Source of the DNA: Spirulina major PCC 6313
GTDB lineage: Bacteria; Cyanobacteriota; Cyanobacteriia; Cyanobacteriales; Spirulinaceae
Reading direction: 5' to 3'
NCBI RefSeq assembly: GCF_001890765.1
Contig: NZ_KV878783.1
Coordinates: forward strand, 4,740,771-4,804,770
Length of the DNA: 64,000 nucleotides
A program made the position numbers and the translations under genes. Below, one piece after another: positions 36,416-45,698 of the stretch (positions are counted from its first letter, which is position 1; each line of letters opens with the position of its first letter). The notes below the pieces were generated by a model that was not told the origin of the DNA, ran no database searches, and saw only the letters and a program-made list of their open reading frames with translations.

Positions 36416-39400
36416 TCACGCGAAGAGGCTTAACTGTTCATAGCCCTCATCTAAGGGAGTAAGACCTAACGAGGTGGGTTGTTCTGGCCAGCCGTCGGGG
36501 TCGCAGGGGGTTTCGCGTTGGAGCCAGGCGGTGAAGACGGCAGCGCGGCCATCGTTGGGGGGTTCGATTTGGTAGACGCGGATGCGCTTGCTGCGGCTGC
36601 GTTTGGTCTTACCGGGAATGCGTTGGCCTTCGCACTTGATGCACTGCACCCCATAGCCCAATTGTTCTAAACAGCGCCGCAAAATCAAGACCGCACTGGC
36701 ATTTTTAGCAATGCCGACCCCCAGAGCGGCTTTGATGAAGGTGCGATTGGCGATCGCTAACTGTTGCAGCGCCACTAAATCCGCGTCGGTGTTGCGAAGC
36801 TGGCGCTGGGGATTGTTCAACAGCGTTGAAATTCCTAAAACATCAAGCGTGCCAATCACCGCCCCCAACTGCGACCGATTAAAGTCCGGCGCAAAAATGG
36901 CCCCATCTCCCTGCAAAATCATCTGTTGGGCGAGGTTCGCATCCCGTTCCGTCAGGTAGGGACGGCCCAGGGTGAGGTAGTAATGGAGGCGCAGTTGTTG
37001 ATACCAACCTTGGTCATCCCGTTCCACGAGATCCGGCGTGACTTCGATGCCGTAGCGGAGTTTAAGGTCATGTTTGCGCACTTGGCGGCGTTGGTCAGGG
37101 GTTTTGACCAGTTGTTTTTTGAGGTGTTGATAGTCGGGGGTGGTGAGGTCGGCGGCGGTGGCGATCGCACTGCATTCATCCTGATAGTTGCGATCGCGCA
37201 CCTCCGCCACCACATCCCCCAGGGACGGGCTAGGCTCTTGGCCGGGGTCATGCTCCGCTATGGGGAGGGGGACAGGTTCGAGCACCGGGATCAGGTGATG
37301 GCCTTCGCCCCGGAGTGCCGCCAAGACGCGATCGCGATAGTGGATCATCGCCGCATTCACCCGCACCGCCAACTGTGCCCAACAGAGCAACGATTCCGCC
37401 TGAAACCCCGTTTCAAGATCATCTAACCCCGTGAGATCCGACTGTTGCAAGAGGCGGATATTCAGTTGGGTCAGCCGTTGTCCCGAATCGAGGAGAGAGG
37501 CGATCGACGTAGACCCATTCCCCACCGTATTAAACCCAAAGGGCGCGATCCACAGATGCCGCGACACATTTTCCCGCACCCGACTCAAGGCCTGCCGCAC
37601 CGAATTTTCCGCCTGCACCCCCTGGGCAATCCCCCACACCGAGGTGAAATGTCCCCGCAGATCAATACTCACCCCCGTTTCCAAACAGGGACTGGTCAGC
37701 ACCACATCATACTGCTGTAAGAGAACATCGAGTTGCTCCAAACATTGGGCGGCGGGATGGGTGGCATCGGCGAGGGATTCCGAATCAATGCGGAGAATTT
37801 TCAGGGTGGGAAACTGTTGGCACAGATAGGCTTCGAGGTTGGAGGTTCCCCATTGACTGCGCACTTTTTGCGCCGACAAACAGACGAAGGGCTTGCCGCC
37901 GTCCCGAATGTGCTGCTCTAGATCGTGAACGAGGCGATCGGGGGTGGGGTCGGAATAGTGATAAACGTCCCAGGCTTCGGTGGTGGGTTGCCAACGGTTT
38001 TCGACGATGAACGGGGTGAAATCCACCCCCGCGAGGGATCGAAGGTAGTCAATGGATACATCGCTGAGATCCGCATCGGCCACATAGACCTGACCCCGCC
38101 CCCCCAAGACGTTTTGCATCAAGGTTTTGAAGGATTTTAAAATGGCGACGCGGTTGCCGCTACAGGTGCTGGAGTTTAAGCCATGCCAGAGGACTTGCTC
38201 AATTTCATCAATAATCACTACGCCATCTTGCCAGTCAGCGGCGTTAAAACTGGCGCGGGAATGGGGATGCAGCGAATCAATGCAGAGACCATAACCGCCG
38301 GTGGAGCCGTCGGGGTGGGTTTGGACTTCGCTGATGTATTGGAGGCCGAACCGTTGGCAGAGGTCTTCCACGAGGCGGACGCGGTGGCCGATGACGAGCA
38401 CCCATTGGTGACGGGCGATCGCATCGGCTACCACTTTCTCTAAAAACTGGGTTTTGCCGGTTCCCTTGGGGGATTTAATCCCAATTAATTGGGCTTGGTG
38501 GGGAATGCTGAGGGGGGGAATGTAGCGATCGTTGAGGGAAATTTGGGCCGGGTGGGTGAGTTGGGTGAAGGTGGTGGCCTTCCAGGTTTCAAAGGGCAGC
38601 GCCTCACGATAGGCGGCTTCAAATTCTGCTTGGCCCATCTGGGCAATCAGATCATCGACACCTTTGCCATCCTGCGCATCCCAGGACACAATCCGCACCT
38701 CACACTCTTGCTGATGGAGGAGATAGGCGGTTTGGCGGATCGCGGCGTTGACGGCTTTGATCGTGTGGGGTTTGCGGTCTTGGTCGAAGACGATGTACAC
38801 CGGGCGGCGTTGGGCGAGTTTGGCCAGTTGGGGAATGAGGCGCGATCGCCCCGTGCGTTCTCCATGGTCATTGCGGGGGGTACGATAGCCGCCATTGACT
38901 CCCGGCAGGGCGATCGCCGCAAACCCAGCGGTGAGCAATGCCCCGGCTTTTTTCGCCCCTTCGGTTAAACAAAGGGGAATATCAGGATGATCAGCGAACC
39001 ATTGCCAAAACGCGGTATCCGAATGGGTGGCGGCATCGTAGGGATGATCATAACGAGCGGCGATTTTTTGGGCGATGTGGAGGGGAACTCGCAGGGCGAA
39101 CACGCCCGTTTCAGCCTGGGGCGGGTGTTCGTACTTAATCACTTTGCGGCGATCGGCACTGTGGCGCGGGGTAATCGGTTTAAAACAGCCCCAGAGGTCT
39201 TCGTTACCGGTGAGCAGATCTACCCCAGAACACCACCAGCCGCCTTGGTCTAAATGGTGGTAACGGTTGAGGATGCGATCGCGCAATCGCCCATCATTCC
39301 GGCGGGGCAGCGTGTCGGCATAGAACAAATAATCGTAGCTACTATTGCCGGTTAACGCACGGACGTTTAATTGGGTGAGTTCATGATCCACGCCACTCGC

Positions 39401-39424
39401 GGCCCATTCCTGTAGATGATTCAT
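36416..39424 (-). CDS. CyRepA1-type plasmid replication protein (DUF3854 primase/helicase-like)
   Basis: 1002 aa. The DUF3854 TOPRIM-like domain lies in the first third (LCLTEGAKKAGALLTAGFAA, ALPGVNGGYR, PVYIVFDQDRKPHT). A helicase-like ATPase follows, with Walker A in IKSPKGTGKTQFLEKV, Walker B in VVIIDEIEQVLWH and later LSRVRENVSRHLWIAP. This layout matches the cyanobacterial replication initiator CyRepA1 described from Synechocystis plasmids. Here it sits among chromosomal genes, so it is either an integrated plasmid remnant or a chromosomal homologue. The gene looks full length. The strands on both sides carry the same dispersed repeat. Confidence 0.82.
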   Translation of the reverse strand: MNHLQEWAASGVDHELTQLNVRALTGNSSYDYLFYADTLPRRNDGRLRDRILNRYHHLDQGGWWCSGVDLLTGNEDLWGCFKPITPRHSADRRKVIKYEHPPQAETGVFALRVPLHIAQKIAARYDHPYDAATHSDTAFWQWFADHPDIPLCLTEGAKKAGALLTAGFAAIALPGVNGGYRTPRNDHGERTGRSRLIPQLAKLAQRRPVYIVFDQDRKPHTIKAVNAAIRQTAYLLHQQECEVRIVSWDAQDGKGVDDLIAQMGQAEFEAAYREALPFETWKATTFTQLTHPAQISLNDRYIPPLSIPHQAQLIGIKSPKGTGKTQFLEKVVADAIARHQWVLVIGHRVRLVEDLCQRFGLQYISEVQTHPDGSTGGYGLCIDSLHPHSRASFNAADWQDGVVIIDEIEQVLWHGLNSSTCSGNRVAILKSFKTLMQNVLGGRGQVYVADADLSDVSIDYLRSLAGVDFTPFIVENRWQPTTEAWDVYHYSDPTPDRLVHDLEQHIRDGGKPFVCLSAQKVRSQWGTSNLEAYLCQQFPTLKILRIDSESLADATHPAAQCLEQLDVLLQQYDVVLTSPCLETGVSIDLRGHFTSVWGIAQGVQAENSVRQALSRVRENVSRHLWIAPFGFNTVGNGSTSIASLLDSGQRLTQLNIRLLQQSDLTGLDDLETGFQAESLLCWAQLAVRVNAAMIHYRDRVLAALRGEGHHLIPVLEPVPLPIAEHDPGQEPSPSLGDVVAEVRDRNYQDECSAIATAADLTTPDYQHLKKQLVKTPDQRRQVRKHDLKLRYGIEVTPDLVERDDQGWYQQLRLHYYLTLGRPYLTERDANLAQQMILQGDGAIFAPDFNRSQLGAVIGTLDVLGISTLLNNPQRQLRNTDADLVALQQLAIANRTFIKAALGVGIAKNASAVLILRRCLEQLGYGVQCIKCEGQRIPGKTKRSRSKRIRVYQIEPPNDGRAAVFTAWLQRETPCDPDGWPEQPTSLGLTPLDEGYEQLSLFA

Positions 39425-39815
39425 GGTGTATGGCTCTCCCTTCTCTGATGCGGACTCTTATCCTACGCTATATCTAGCGTATCAGATTGTTTTTTTTTAT
39501 AAAAAACACTAGACGTGGAGAAGTTCTAGCAACGTGCGGCTCTGGGTCACTGCCCCACGAGATGCGCACCAACGACGGGAAATTCATTGTAGAGCATGAT
39601 CCGACAGGCAATCCCACTATTGCCAACGCAAGATCGGCATCCCCTCCGGCAACTCCGCAATTGCCCCTGCTTGCGGCTTTGCTGATGTTGCTCGTTCACC
39701 CCTCACCCCAAATCCTTCTCCCACGGGGCTATTGCTTATCTATAGCAGTGGTCGAGATCGTTAGGCCAGGCAAGGCAGCGAGCTAGAAGCTCGCACTACA
39801 GAGGATTCCAGGCAA
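39425..39815. other. CyRepA1 upstream region with operator-like palindrome and repeat
   Basis: TACGCTA (39464-39470) and TAGCGTA (39475-39481) form a perfect inverted repeat about 40 bases before the CyRepA1 start, a plausible autoregulatory operator or origin element. Nine T residues then AAAAAA follow at about 39489-39506. An inverted copy of the dispersed repeat lies at 39775-39797. An open frame at 39487-39786 shows no family features and I do not call it a gene. Confidence 0.45.
39775..39797 (-). repeat. Inverted copy of the 36.2-kb dispersed repeat
   Basis: The 23 bases here are the exact reverse complement of 36221-36243 and 36331-36353, the GCGAGC-TTCTA-GCTCGC hairpin. It abuts the TnpB remnant. 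Confidence 0.85.
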
Positions 39816-40062
39816 GGCAAGCAAAGGGCTGGAAGTCAGAGAGCATCACTGCCCTGAGTGTGGGTATCGGACTCATCGTGAGCATGCCGCAGCAGAGATG
39901 GTTTTGCATCGCGGACTAGAGAACGTAGTAGCCCAGGGACTCTGGGGAACGGAAACAGCCTGTCAAGTCGATCTGTCGGGGGTCTACGACCTAGATAAGT
40001 GGCGTGGGGCAGGAATTCCTAATCGTGAGGTTAGGAAGCCCGCGCTCTACCCGTTAGGGTGA
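39816..40062 (+). pseudogene. TnpB C-terminal remnant
   Basis: This frame reads KGLEVREHHCPECGYRTHRE and then HAAAEMVLHRGLENVVAQG, the second half of a TnpB zinc ribbon and the last RuvC helix, ending at TGA 40060-40062. It resembles the same part of the intact TnpB at 24.0-25.3 kb, but D is replaced by E in the third RuvC motif (THREHAAAE). The first ~350 codons are missing; the fragment begins at a dispersed repeat. A right-end type hairpin (CTCTACCC/GGGTGAG) follows, ending near GGGAGGATGTCAC at about 40080. Confidence 0.85.
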
Positions 40063-40788
40063 GTGTCGGGAGGATGTCACCCAGGGTTCGTAAATTTCGA
40101 CCCGAAGTTTATCCTTCTGACTCCTGGGGGGACAGCGATCGCCCCAAATTTCTAGCATGTCAAACTCTACCAGGTAGAGGGGCAGGCGTAACACCGTGGA
40201 CTTGAAATGGGCGAGATCTTCAGGGTTGAGAAAAAAGCCTTGGAGCTGGGCGATGCGTCCTGTTTTCCCTAATAGATAGAGAGGCGTTCTGATATGACCG
40301 GGCTGCACCTGGTCTCGCACCTGCACGCAATCCCCGACCTGATAGCGGGCCTCTGGATAGGTTTCGTGATCAATGGCAGGGGCATAGGGATTGTCTGGCG
40401 TTGGCTTCGGGGTCTTGGGGGTTGCTGCGGGGGGTTCGGCTCGTTCCAAGGCTTGGCGGAGTTCTGCGGGGGTGAGGTAATTGAGTTCGCACAGAACCGT
40501 TTCCACCGCCAAAATTCGCCGCTCTCCATAGGCTGGCAAGCGATCGCGCAAAAAGGTCGGAATATCAAGAGTAAAGTTGTGAGTCGCAAAGCGACCGTCT
40601 ACTTCCTCGGCGGCTCTGCGGATCGAATCAAAGCTAGGAAGCTGCTTCTTGGCCCGCATCAGGTTATGAATCGAGGTAATCTGCTTCTCGAAAAAGCCAA
40701 TGGTTTCCTCTGCGGTGCAGATCGTCTCTGTGCTGTCTGGATTGTGGGGAATATGCTGGTGATAGGCTTTTGAGGGAATGTCCTGCAT
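40054..40788 (-). CDS. Nitrile hydratase beta-subunit-like protein, orphan
   Basis: About 244 aa. The C-terminal third has the SH3-like barrel of nitrile hydratase beta subunits: YQVGDCVQVRDQVQPGHIRT, PLYLLGKTGRIAQLQGFF, LYLVEFDMLEIWG and VEIYEPWV. Before it a helical segment AYGERRILAVETVLCELNYL resembles the N-terminal beta/accessory domain. No alpha subunit (with its CxxCSC metal site) is nearby, so it cannot form a hydratase alone from this locus. The frame opens at a TTG (40851); I take ATG 40788. Its 3' end overlaps the TnpB remnant by 9 bases on the other strand. Confidence 0.7.
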   Translation of the reverse strand: MQDIPSKAYHQHIPHNPDSTETICTAEETIGFFEKQITSIHNLMRAKKQLPSFDSIRRAAEEVDGRFATHNFTLDIPTFLRDRLPAYGERRILAVETVLCELNYLTPAELRQALERAEPPAATPKTPKPTPDNPYAPAIDHETYPEARYQVGDCVQVRDQVQPGHIRTPLYLLGKTGRIAQLQGFFLNPEDLAHFKSTVLRLPLYLVEFDMLEIWGDRCPPRSQKDKLRVEIYEPWVTSSRHSP

Positions 40789-41027
40789 CGGTTTCAATGG
40801 AGTGATCTGAGCACATCGGATAGAGGGGCAGATGATACCCGCCGTTAACAATTTACCGGAAAAGGGCGGGAGGTCTGAACGCCCTGTCTCCTGAGAGCCG
40901 GAATGAAAGATGACAGGAGCAACTTTAGCCGCCTACCCTCTTTGTTCGTTGAGTGGATGAAGGCATGGCGGCGAGATGCGGGTGTTAAAATTGCGGGCAA
41001 CTTGAGTCTGGGGTTGGGAGTGGCAGG

Positions 41028-43151
41028 ATGAAGGCGCGGGATGTATTGCAACGCTATGCAGCAGGGGAGCGGGAGTTTCAGGGCGCAAACTTGCGCGGGC
41101 GATCGTTTCGGGGGAAATGTTTAGCAGGGGCAGATTTTAGCGGTGCGGATATTCGCGGGACGGATTTTACACAAGCCGATTTGACCGGGGTGAAGTTTTG
41201 TAGAGCAACGGCTGGATTGCAGCAACGGCAATGGGTCTTGAGTATATTGATTGCATGGGTCATGGCTGCATTTTCTGGATTTTTGTACTGGATACCAGAA
41301 GGTCTGATTGGTTGGCTTTTCAGCGCAGAATCCACGGAAGCGATCGCCGGTTGGATAGCAATTGTAATTTTGCTGGCTTACTTTGCCACGTTAATTCACA
41401 GCGGTGTGTTGGCTGGAATTAGCACACTTGCCGTGATCGTTGCAGTCACAGTTGTAATGGCAGTGGCCAGTACAAGCTTATTGCTCATCATCAGTGAAGA
41501 TATCGTCAGTTTAGTGGCAACGGCTATTGCGGGAGCAGGTGCCAGATCGGCTGCCGTTGCAGTCGTCGTTTTAGGAAGCATCACAATTGCCATTACCATT
41601 GCCATGACAGAACAGCTTGTCATTGTCGGAGCTGTCGCCATTGCGTTCATTGTTGCGATGATCGGAGTGATCGCGCTGGCCGCCGTAGAGGCGATCCCCC
41701 TTGCCGTGATCGTAGAAATTGCCGCTGCATTGTTCTTAACGGGCCTGAATATTTATTTGGCATGGCGAGCGATGCGCGGTGATCCCCGTGACCTGTGGAT
41801 TCGTGCGACTGCTGTTGCTGTTGCCGCTTGGGGAGGAACCTGCTTCCGGGGTGCTGATTTAACGGATGCTGATTTCAGCCACGCTCAACTCAAATGTTGC
41901 GATTTTAGAGAGTACAAAGGTGAACCCACAACATTGATTCGCACTGTTTTTAAAGCCTCGACTAAAATCGATCTGGCCCGTCCGGGTAAAACACTTCTCG
42001 CTCACCCCAATATTCGCAATATTTTGATTAACCCAGGCAACGGCTACAATCAAAATTTCTACAAAATGGATCTTCGTGGTGCGTCTCTAGTGGGGGGGAA
42101 TTTTGAAAAGGCAAATTTCAAACAAGCTGACCTGAGTGAGGCTGATGTGCGTGGTGCAAATTTGAAAGAAGCCAACTTCACCGATACACTTGTGGTGGGC
42201 ACCAACTTCACCCATGCCTATCTAACTGGGGCCTGTCTCGAAGCCTGGAATCTCGACCCCACCACCATTTTCAAAGACGTAGACTGCCAATATATTTACC
42301 TCCGCGAATATCCCAATACCTTAGGCAGTCGTGAACGTCGTCCCCACGATCCTGACAAAGTTTTTGCACCGGGCGACTTTGAGCGGCTCTATACCCAACT
42401 GATGCACACTGTTGAGATTTTGCTCAAAGGTGGCATGGACAATGAAGCCTTCGCCGTTGCTTTTCAGAAAATCGTTGCAGAAAACTCTGAGATTACCTGG
42501 GATTCGGTGCAATCCATCGAGAAAAAAGGTGAAGACGTGTTGCTCACCCTCGAAGTCCCCCCCGACACGGATAAAGCCCAGGTTGAGCGCACCTTTGATG
42601 CGGCCTATGTTGCCCGTCTCGAAGCTCAAGCCGAAGCCCAGACACTCCGCGCTCAGGATATGAAAGACCTGGCCCTGGCGTTGGCGAATCAACAGAATAC
42701 AATCAACGTAAAAGCAGAAAGTAAAGCCATGAGTGATAACCCGAATATTTCAGTCGGTGGTGATTTCAAAGGCAACCTCGCCGGGGGTGATCTCGATGCC
42801 AGTAGTTCCGTGCAGAACTTCGACAACCTCAACAGCACGATCAGCACTGCCCTGAACCAACTTCCGGAACCCACCGAATCCGACAAACCCAACCTCAAAA
42901 CCATTCTGAGCGAACTCCACACCGCAATCAACGACAGCGAACTGGAGGACGACGACAAAGCCGAAGCCCTTGCCCAACTGGATATCCTTGTGCAAGCGGG
43001 TCAAACCCCCAGCGCCAACGGTATTAAAAAACAGGTGAAACGCGCCACCACAATGCTCACCGGCTTGATCGCCAGCTTACCCGCTGCGGCGAAACTCGTA
43101 GACACCGCGAAGACCCTCTTACCTGCGATCGCTACCTACTTCGGCCTCTAA
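41028..43151 (+). CDS. Membrane pentapeptide-repeat protein with C-terminal helical domain
   Basis: 707 aa. An N-terminal pentapeptide block (about 15-60, FQGANLRGRSFRGKCLAGAD) is followed by several membrane helices (about 70-260, very rich in Ala/Ile/Val). A second pentapeptide block (about 275-405, LRGASLVGGNFEKANFKQAD) comes next, then a soluble region. A Gly-rich ISVGGDFKGNLAGGDLD motif near 575 leads into a helical C-terminus ending AAKLVDTAKTLLPAIATYFG. I do not recognise the whole. The GGDFKGNLAGGD-plus-helices tail recurs, as I recall, in other cyanobacterial membrane or conflict-type proteins, possibly as an adaptor or effector. Function unknown. Confidence 0.8.
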   Translation: MKARDVLQRYAAGEREFQGANLRGRSFRGKCLAGADFSGADIRGTDFTQADLTGVKFCRATAGLQQRQWVLSILIAWVMAAFSGFLYWIPEGLIGWLFSAESTEAIAGWIAIVILLAYFATLIHSGVLAGISTLAVIVAVTVVMAVASTSLLLIISEDIVSLVATAIAGAGARSAAVAVVVLGSITIAITIAMTEQLVIVGAVAIAFIVAMIGVIALAAVEAIPLAVIVEIAAALFLTGLNIYLAWRAMRGDPRDLWIRATAVAVAAWGGTCFRGADLTDADFSHAQLKCCDFREYKGEPTTLIRTVFKASTKIDLARPGKTLLAHPNIRNILINPGNGYNQNFYKMDLRGASLVGGNFEKANFKQADLSEADVRGANLKEANFTDTLVVGTNFTHAYLTGACLEAWNLDPTTIFKDVDCQYIYLREYPNTLGSRERRPHDPDKVFAPGDFERLYTQLMHTVEILLKGGMDNEAFAVAFQKIVAENSEITWDSVQSIEKKGEDVLLTLEVPPDTDKAQVERTFDAAYVARLEAQAEAQTLRAQDMKDLALALANQQNTINVKAESKAMSDNPNISVGGDFKGNLAGGDLDASSSVQNFDNLNSTISTALNQLPEPTESDKPNLKTILSELHTAINDSELEDDDKAEALAQLDILVQAGQTPSANGIKKQVKRATTMLTGLIASLPAAAKLVDTAKTLLPAIATYFGL

Positions 43152-43161
43152 TCCCAAACAG

Positions 43162-43194
43162 AAAAAATCCCCCGCCACTGTGCCGAGGGATTTT
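43162..43194. terminator. Bidirectional terminator between pentapeptide and cox genes
   Basis: AAAATCCC (43164-43171) pairs with GGGATTTT (43187-43194). On the minus strand six T residues follow the stem, directly behind the ctaE stop; on the plus strand four T residues follow. It serves two convergent genes. Confidence 0.75.
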
Positions 43195-43214
43195 GCGCAG
43201 GGATGAGAACAGCC

Positions 43215-43844
43215 TTAGAACAAGGTCAAAATGTAAAGGAGGACGAAGAGAATGATCCAGATAATATCGACGAAGTGCCAATAAATTTCAGTCATTTCAA
43301 CGCCGGTGTGCTTTGTGGCGCTGTAGTGGCCGGGGCGGCGCGATCGCCACAAGACCCCCACCATCATCAACACGCCCACCAAGACGTGCAACCCGTGGAA
43401 TCCCGTCATTACATAGAAACAACTGGAAAACACATTGGTTGACAGTCCATACCCCAATTCGGTGTATTCATACACCTGTCCACCGAGGAAGACCAAGCCC
43501 ATCACAATCGTGGCGGCGTACCAAAGGCGCATTTGTTGCACCTTTCCTTTTTTGATCGCCAGATCGCCCATGTGAATTACAAAGCTACTGGACACCAGAA
43601 TGATCGTGTTGATCGCGGGTAAAAAGAGTTCGACTTCGGTGCCTTCTGGGGGCCAGACTTCCGCCGTAGAGCGATAGATTAAGTAAGCCGTGAAAATCCC
43701 GAAAAACATCAGGGATTCGGAGGCGAGGAAGGTCATCAGACCAAGGACGCGATGGTCGCCGTGTTCACCGTGGCTTTCGCTCGCAGCAGCGATCGTTTCG
43801 GCGGGATAGGCTCCATTTTGAGACGCATCTAGGGTGGTGGTCAT
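43215..43844 (-). CDS. ctaE: Cytochrome c oxidase subunit III
   Basis: 209 aa in the thylakoid or plasma membrane. Five predicted helices are present, including LGLMTFLASESLMFFGIFTA, NTIILVSSSFVIHMG, SCFYVMTGFHGLHVLVGVLM and WHFVDIIWIILFVLLYIL. The GFHGLHV and WHFVD motifs are standard for subunit III. I take ATG 43844 (AGGAG 11 bases upstream); an in-frame start at 43898 would add a non-homologous leader. It is the last gene of ctaC-ctaD-ctaE. Confidence 0.95.
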   Translation of the reverse strand: MTTTLDASQNGAYPAETIAAASESHGEHGDHRVLGLMTFLASESLMFFGIFTAYLIYRSTAEVWPPEGTEVELFLPAINTIILVSSSFVIHMGDLAIKKGKVQQMRLWYAATIVMGLVFLGGQVYEYTELGYGLSTNVFSSCFYVMTGFHGLHVLVGVLMMVGVLWRSRRPGHYSATKHTGVEMTEIYWHFVDIIWIILFVLLYILTLF

Positions 43845-43942
43845 CGATTGGTTAACTCCTGAATTCGGCAATGGTTCAACCAGGGGGAGGCGGCTCAATG
43901 GATGGCCTTAACCATCCGCCTCCCCGATCGCTAGGGTGTAGA

Positions 43943-45646
43943 TTATTTCATTTCTTGACCGACTTCGGCGAGGATTTCCTCGACCGTGGGATCATCGGCT
44001 TCAAAGGTTTGGGTATCCACCCCGTAATCGTAGGGGCCAGCCCAGACGATGGGTTCTTCATCGAAGTTTTCGATGGCCGGGGGGGAGGTGGTTTGCCATT
44101 CGAGGGTGAGCGATCGCCAGGGATTGCGGCCCGCAGGTGTGCCTTGACTCCAACTCCAAATCATATTGAAGAAGAAGGGCAAAATCGAAATCCCCAGGAT
44201 CATCGACCCGTAGGTACAGATTTTGTTGATAAATTCAAACTGCGGGTCGTACATGGCGATCCGGCGCGGCATCCCCTGCAAGCCCAAGTTATGCATCGGC
44301 AAGAAGGTGAGGTTCGTGCCGATGAAGGTGAGGACAAAGTGAATCCGGCCGAGGGTTTCGTTGTACATCCGCCCTGTGATTTTCGGGAACCAGTGGTAAA
44401 TCGCGGCGTACAGCCCAAAGACGGAGCCGCCAAAGAGGACGTAGTGGAAATGCGCCACCACATAGTAGGTATCGTGGACATGGATGTCGAAGGGAGCCGC
44501 GCCGAGGGTGACCCCGCTTAAGCCGCCGAAGACGAACATGGCCAACAGACCGACGGCAAAGAGCAGGGGACTGGTGAGACGGATTTTACCGCCCCAGAGG
44601 GTGGCGACCCAACTGAAGATTTTGACTCCGGTGGGGACGGCGACGATCAGGGTGGAGATCGTGAAGAACATCCGCATCCAGGCGGGGGTGCCGCTGGTGA
44701 ACATGTGGTGAACCCAGACGAAGAGACCGACGACGCAGATGGCGAGGCTGGAATAGGCGATCGCTTTATAGCCAAAAATCGGCTTGCGGGCGTGGGTGGA
44801 AATCACCTCGGACATAATCCCAAAGATCGGCAGAATCATCAGATACACCGCCGGGTGGGAATAGAACCAAAACAGGTGTTGATAGACCACCACATCGCCG
44901 CCCATTTCGGGCCGGAAAAAGCCGGTGCCGAAGTTGATATCAAACAAGAGCATGATCAGGCCAATGGCCAAAACCGGGGTGGAGAAGAGGGCTAACAGCG
45001 AGGTGGCCACCATGGCCCAACAGAACAGGGGCAACTCATCCCACTGCATGTTTGGCGTTTTGAGTTTGTAGATCGTGACGAGGAAGTTGAGTGCCCCCAA
45101 GATCGACGAAGTACCAATCAAGGCAATGGCGAGAATCCAAAGGCTCTGCCCCATGTTGTTGGTGATCAAGCTCAAGGGCGGGTAGGATGTCCAGCCGGCC
45201 TGTGCTCCCCCGTAGAACAAACTAGCAAATAGAAAAATGGCGGCAATGGGGTTGAGCCAGAAGGCGATCGCATTCAAATTCGGAAACGCCATATCCTTCG
45301 CCCCGATCATCAACGGCACGAGGTAGTTACCAAACCCCCCGATCGCCGCCGGGACAATCCAGAAAAAGATCATCAACGTGCCGTGGTTCGTCAGCAGCAT
45401 GTTGTAGACTTCCGGCGCGAGGAAATCCGGATCGGCGGTATATAGCTCCGTCCGCATTAGCAGAGCCATCACCCCGGCAATGAGATAAAACACAAACGCC
45501 GTGACGAGATATTGAATCCCGATCACCTTGTGGTCTGTGTTGTAGAGAAAGTAGTGATACCAAGACCACTGCTCAGGATGGTGATGACCACTCTGCTCCT
45601 GAGGCTGCGGTGATGGCGATTGCATTGGAAGTTGTGCTTGTGCCAT
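43943..45646 (-). CDS. ctaD: Cytochrome c oxidase subunit I (aa3 type)
   Basis: 567 aa, twelve membrane helices. It holds haem a, haem a3 and CuB. The ligands lie in TNHGTLMIFFW (haem a), LFWFYSHPAVYLMILP (CuB His and cross-linked Tyr), VHHMFTSG (CuB His pair) and YVVAHFHYVLFGG (haem ligands). The N-terminal 30 residues are Gln/Pro/His-rich. It reduces oxygen with electrons from cytochrome c or plastocyanin and pumps protons. It sits 52 bases after ctaC. Confidence 0.97.
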   Translation of the reverse strand: MAQAQLPMQSPSPQPQEQSGHHHPEQWSWYHYFLYNTDHKVIGIQYLVTAFVFYLIAGVMALLMRTELYTADPDFLAPEVYNMLLTNHGTLMIFFWIVPAAIGGFGNYLVPLMIGAKDMAFPNLNAIAFWLNPIAAIFLFASLFYGGAQAGWTSYPPLSLITNNMGQSLWILAIALIGTSSILGALNFLVTIYKLKTPNMQWDELPLFCWAMVATSLLALFSTPVLAIGLIMLLFDINFGTGFFRPEMGGDVVVYQHLFWFYSHPAVYLMILPIFGIMSEVISTHARKPIFGYKAIAYSSLAICVVGLFVWVHHMFTSGTPAWMRMFFTISTLIVAVPTGVKIFSWVATLWGGKIRLTSPLLFAVGLLAMFVFGGLSGVTLGAAPFDIHVHDTYYVVAHFHYVLFGGSVFGLYAAIYHWFPKITGRMYNETLGRIHFVLTFIGTNLTFLPMHNLGLQGMPRRIAMYDPQFEFINKICTYGSMILGISILPFFFNMIWSWSQGTPAGRNPWRSLTLEWQTTSPPAIENFDEEPIVWAGPYDYGVDTQTFEADDPTVEEILAEVGQEMK

Positions 45647-45698
45647 ACGTTAGTTTTGAGAATCGATCAAGGTCAGAATAATAGGTGAACCGACGGCA

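Noticed and set aside
39487-39786. Open frame of 99 codons upstream of the TnpB remnant
   Set aside because: No family pattern or good start; it runs through a dispersed repeat at its end. Probably chance.
43871-44521. Open frame opposite ctaD
   Set aside because: Antisense shadow of a highly conserved oxidase subunit; no recognisable domain.
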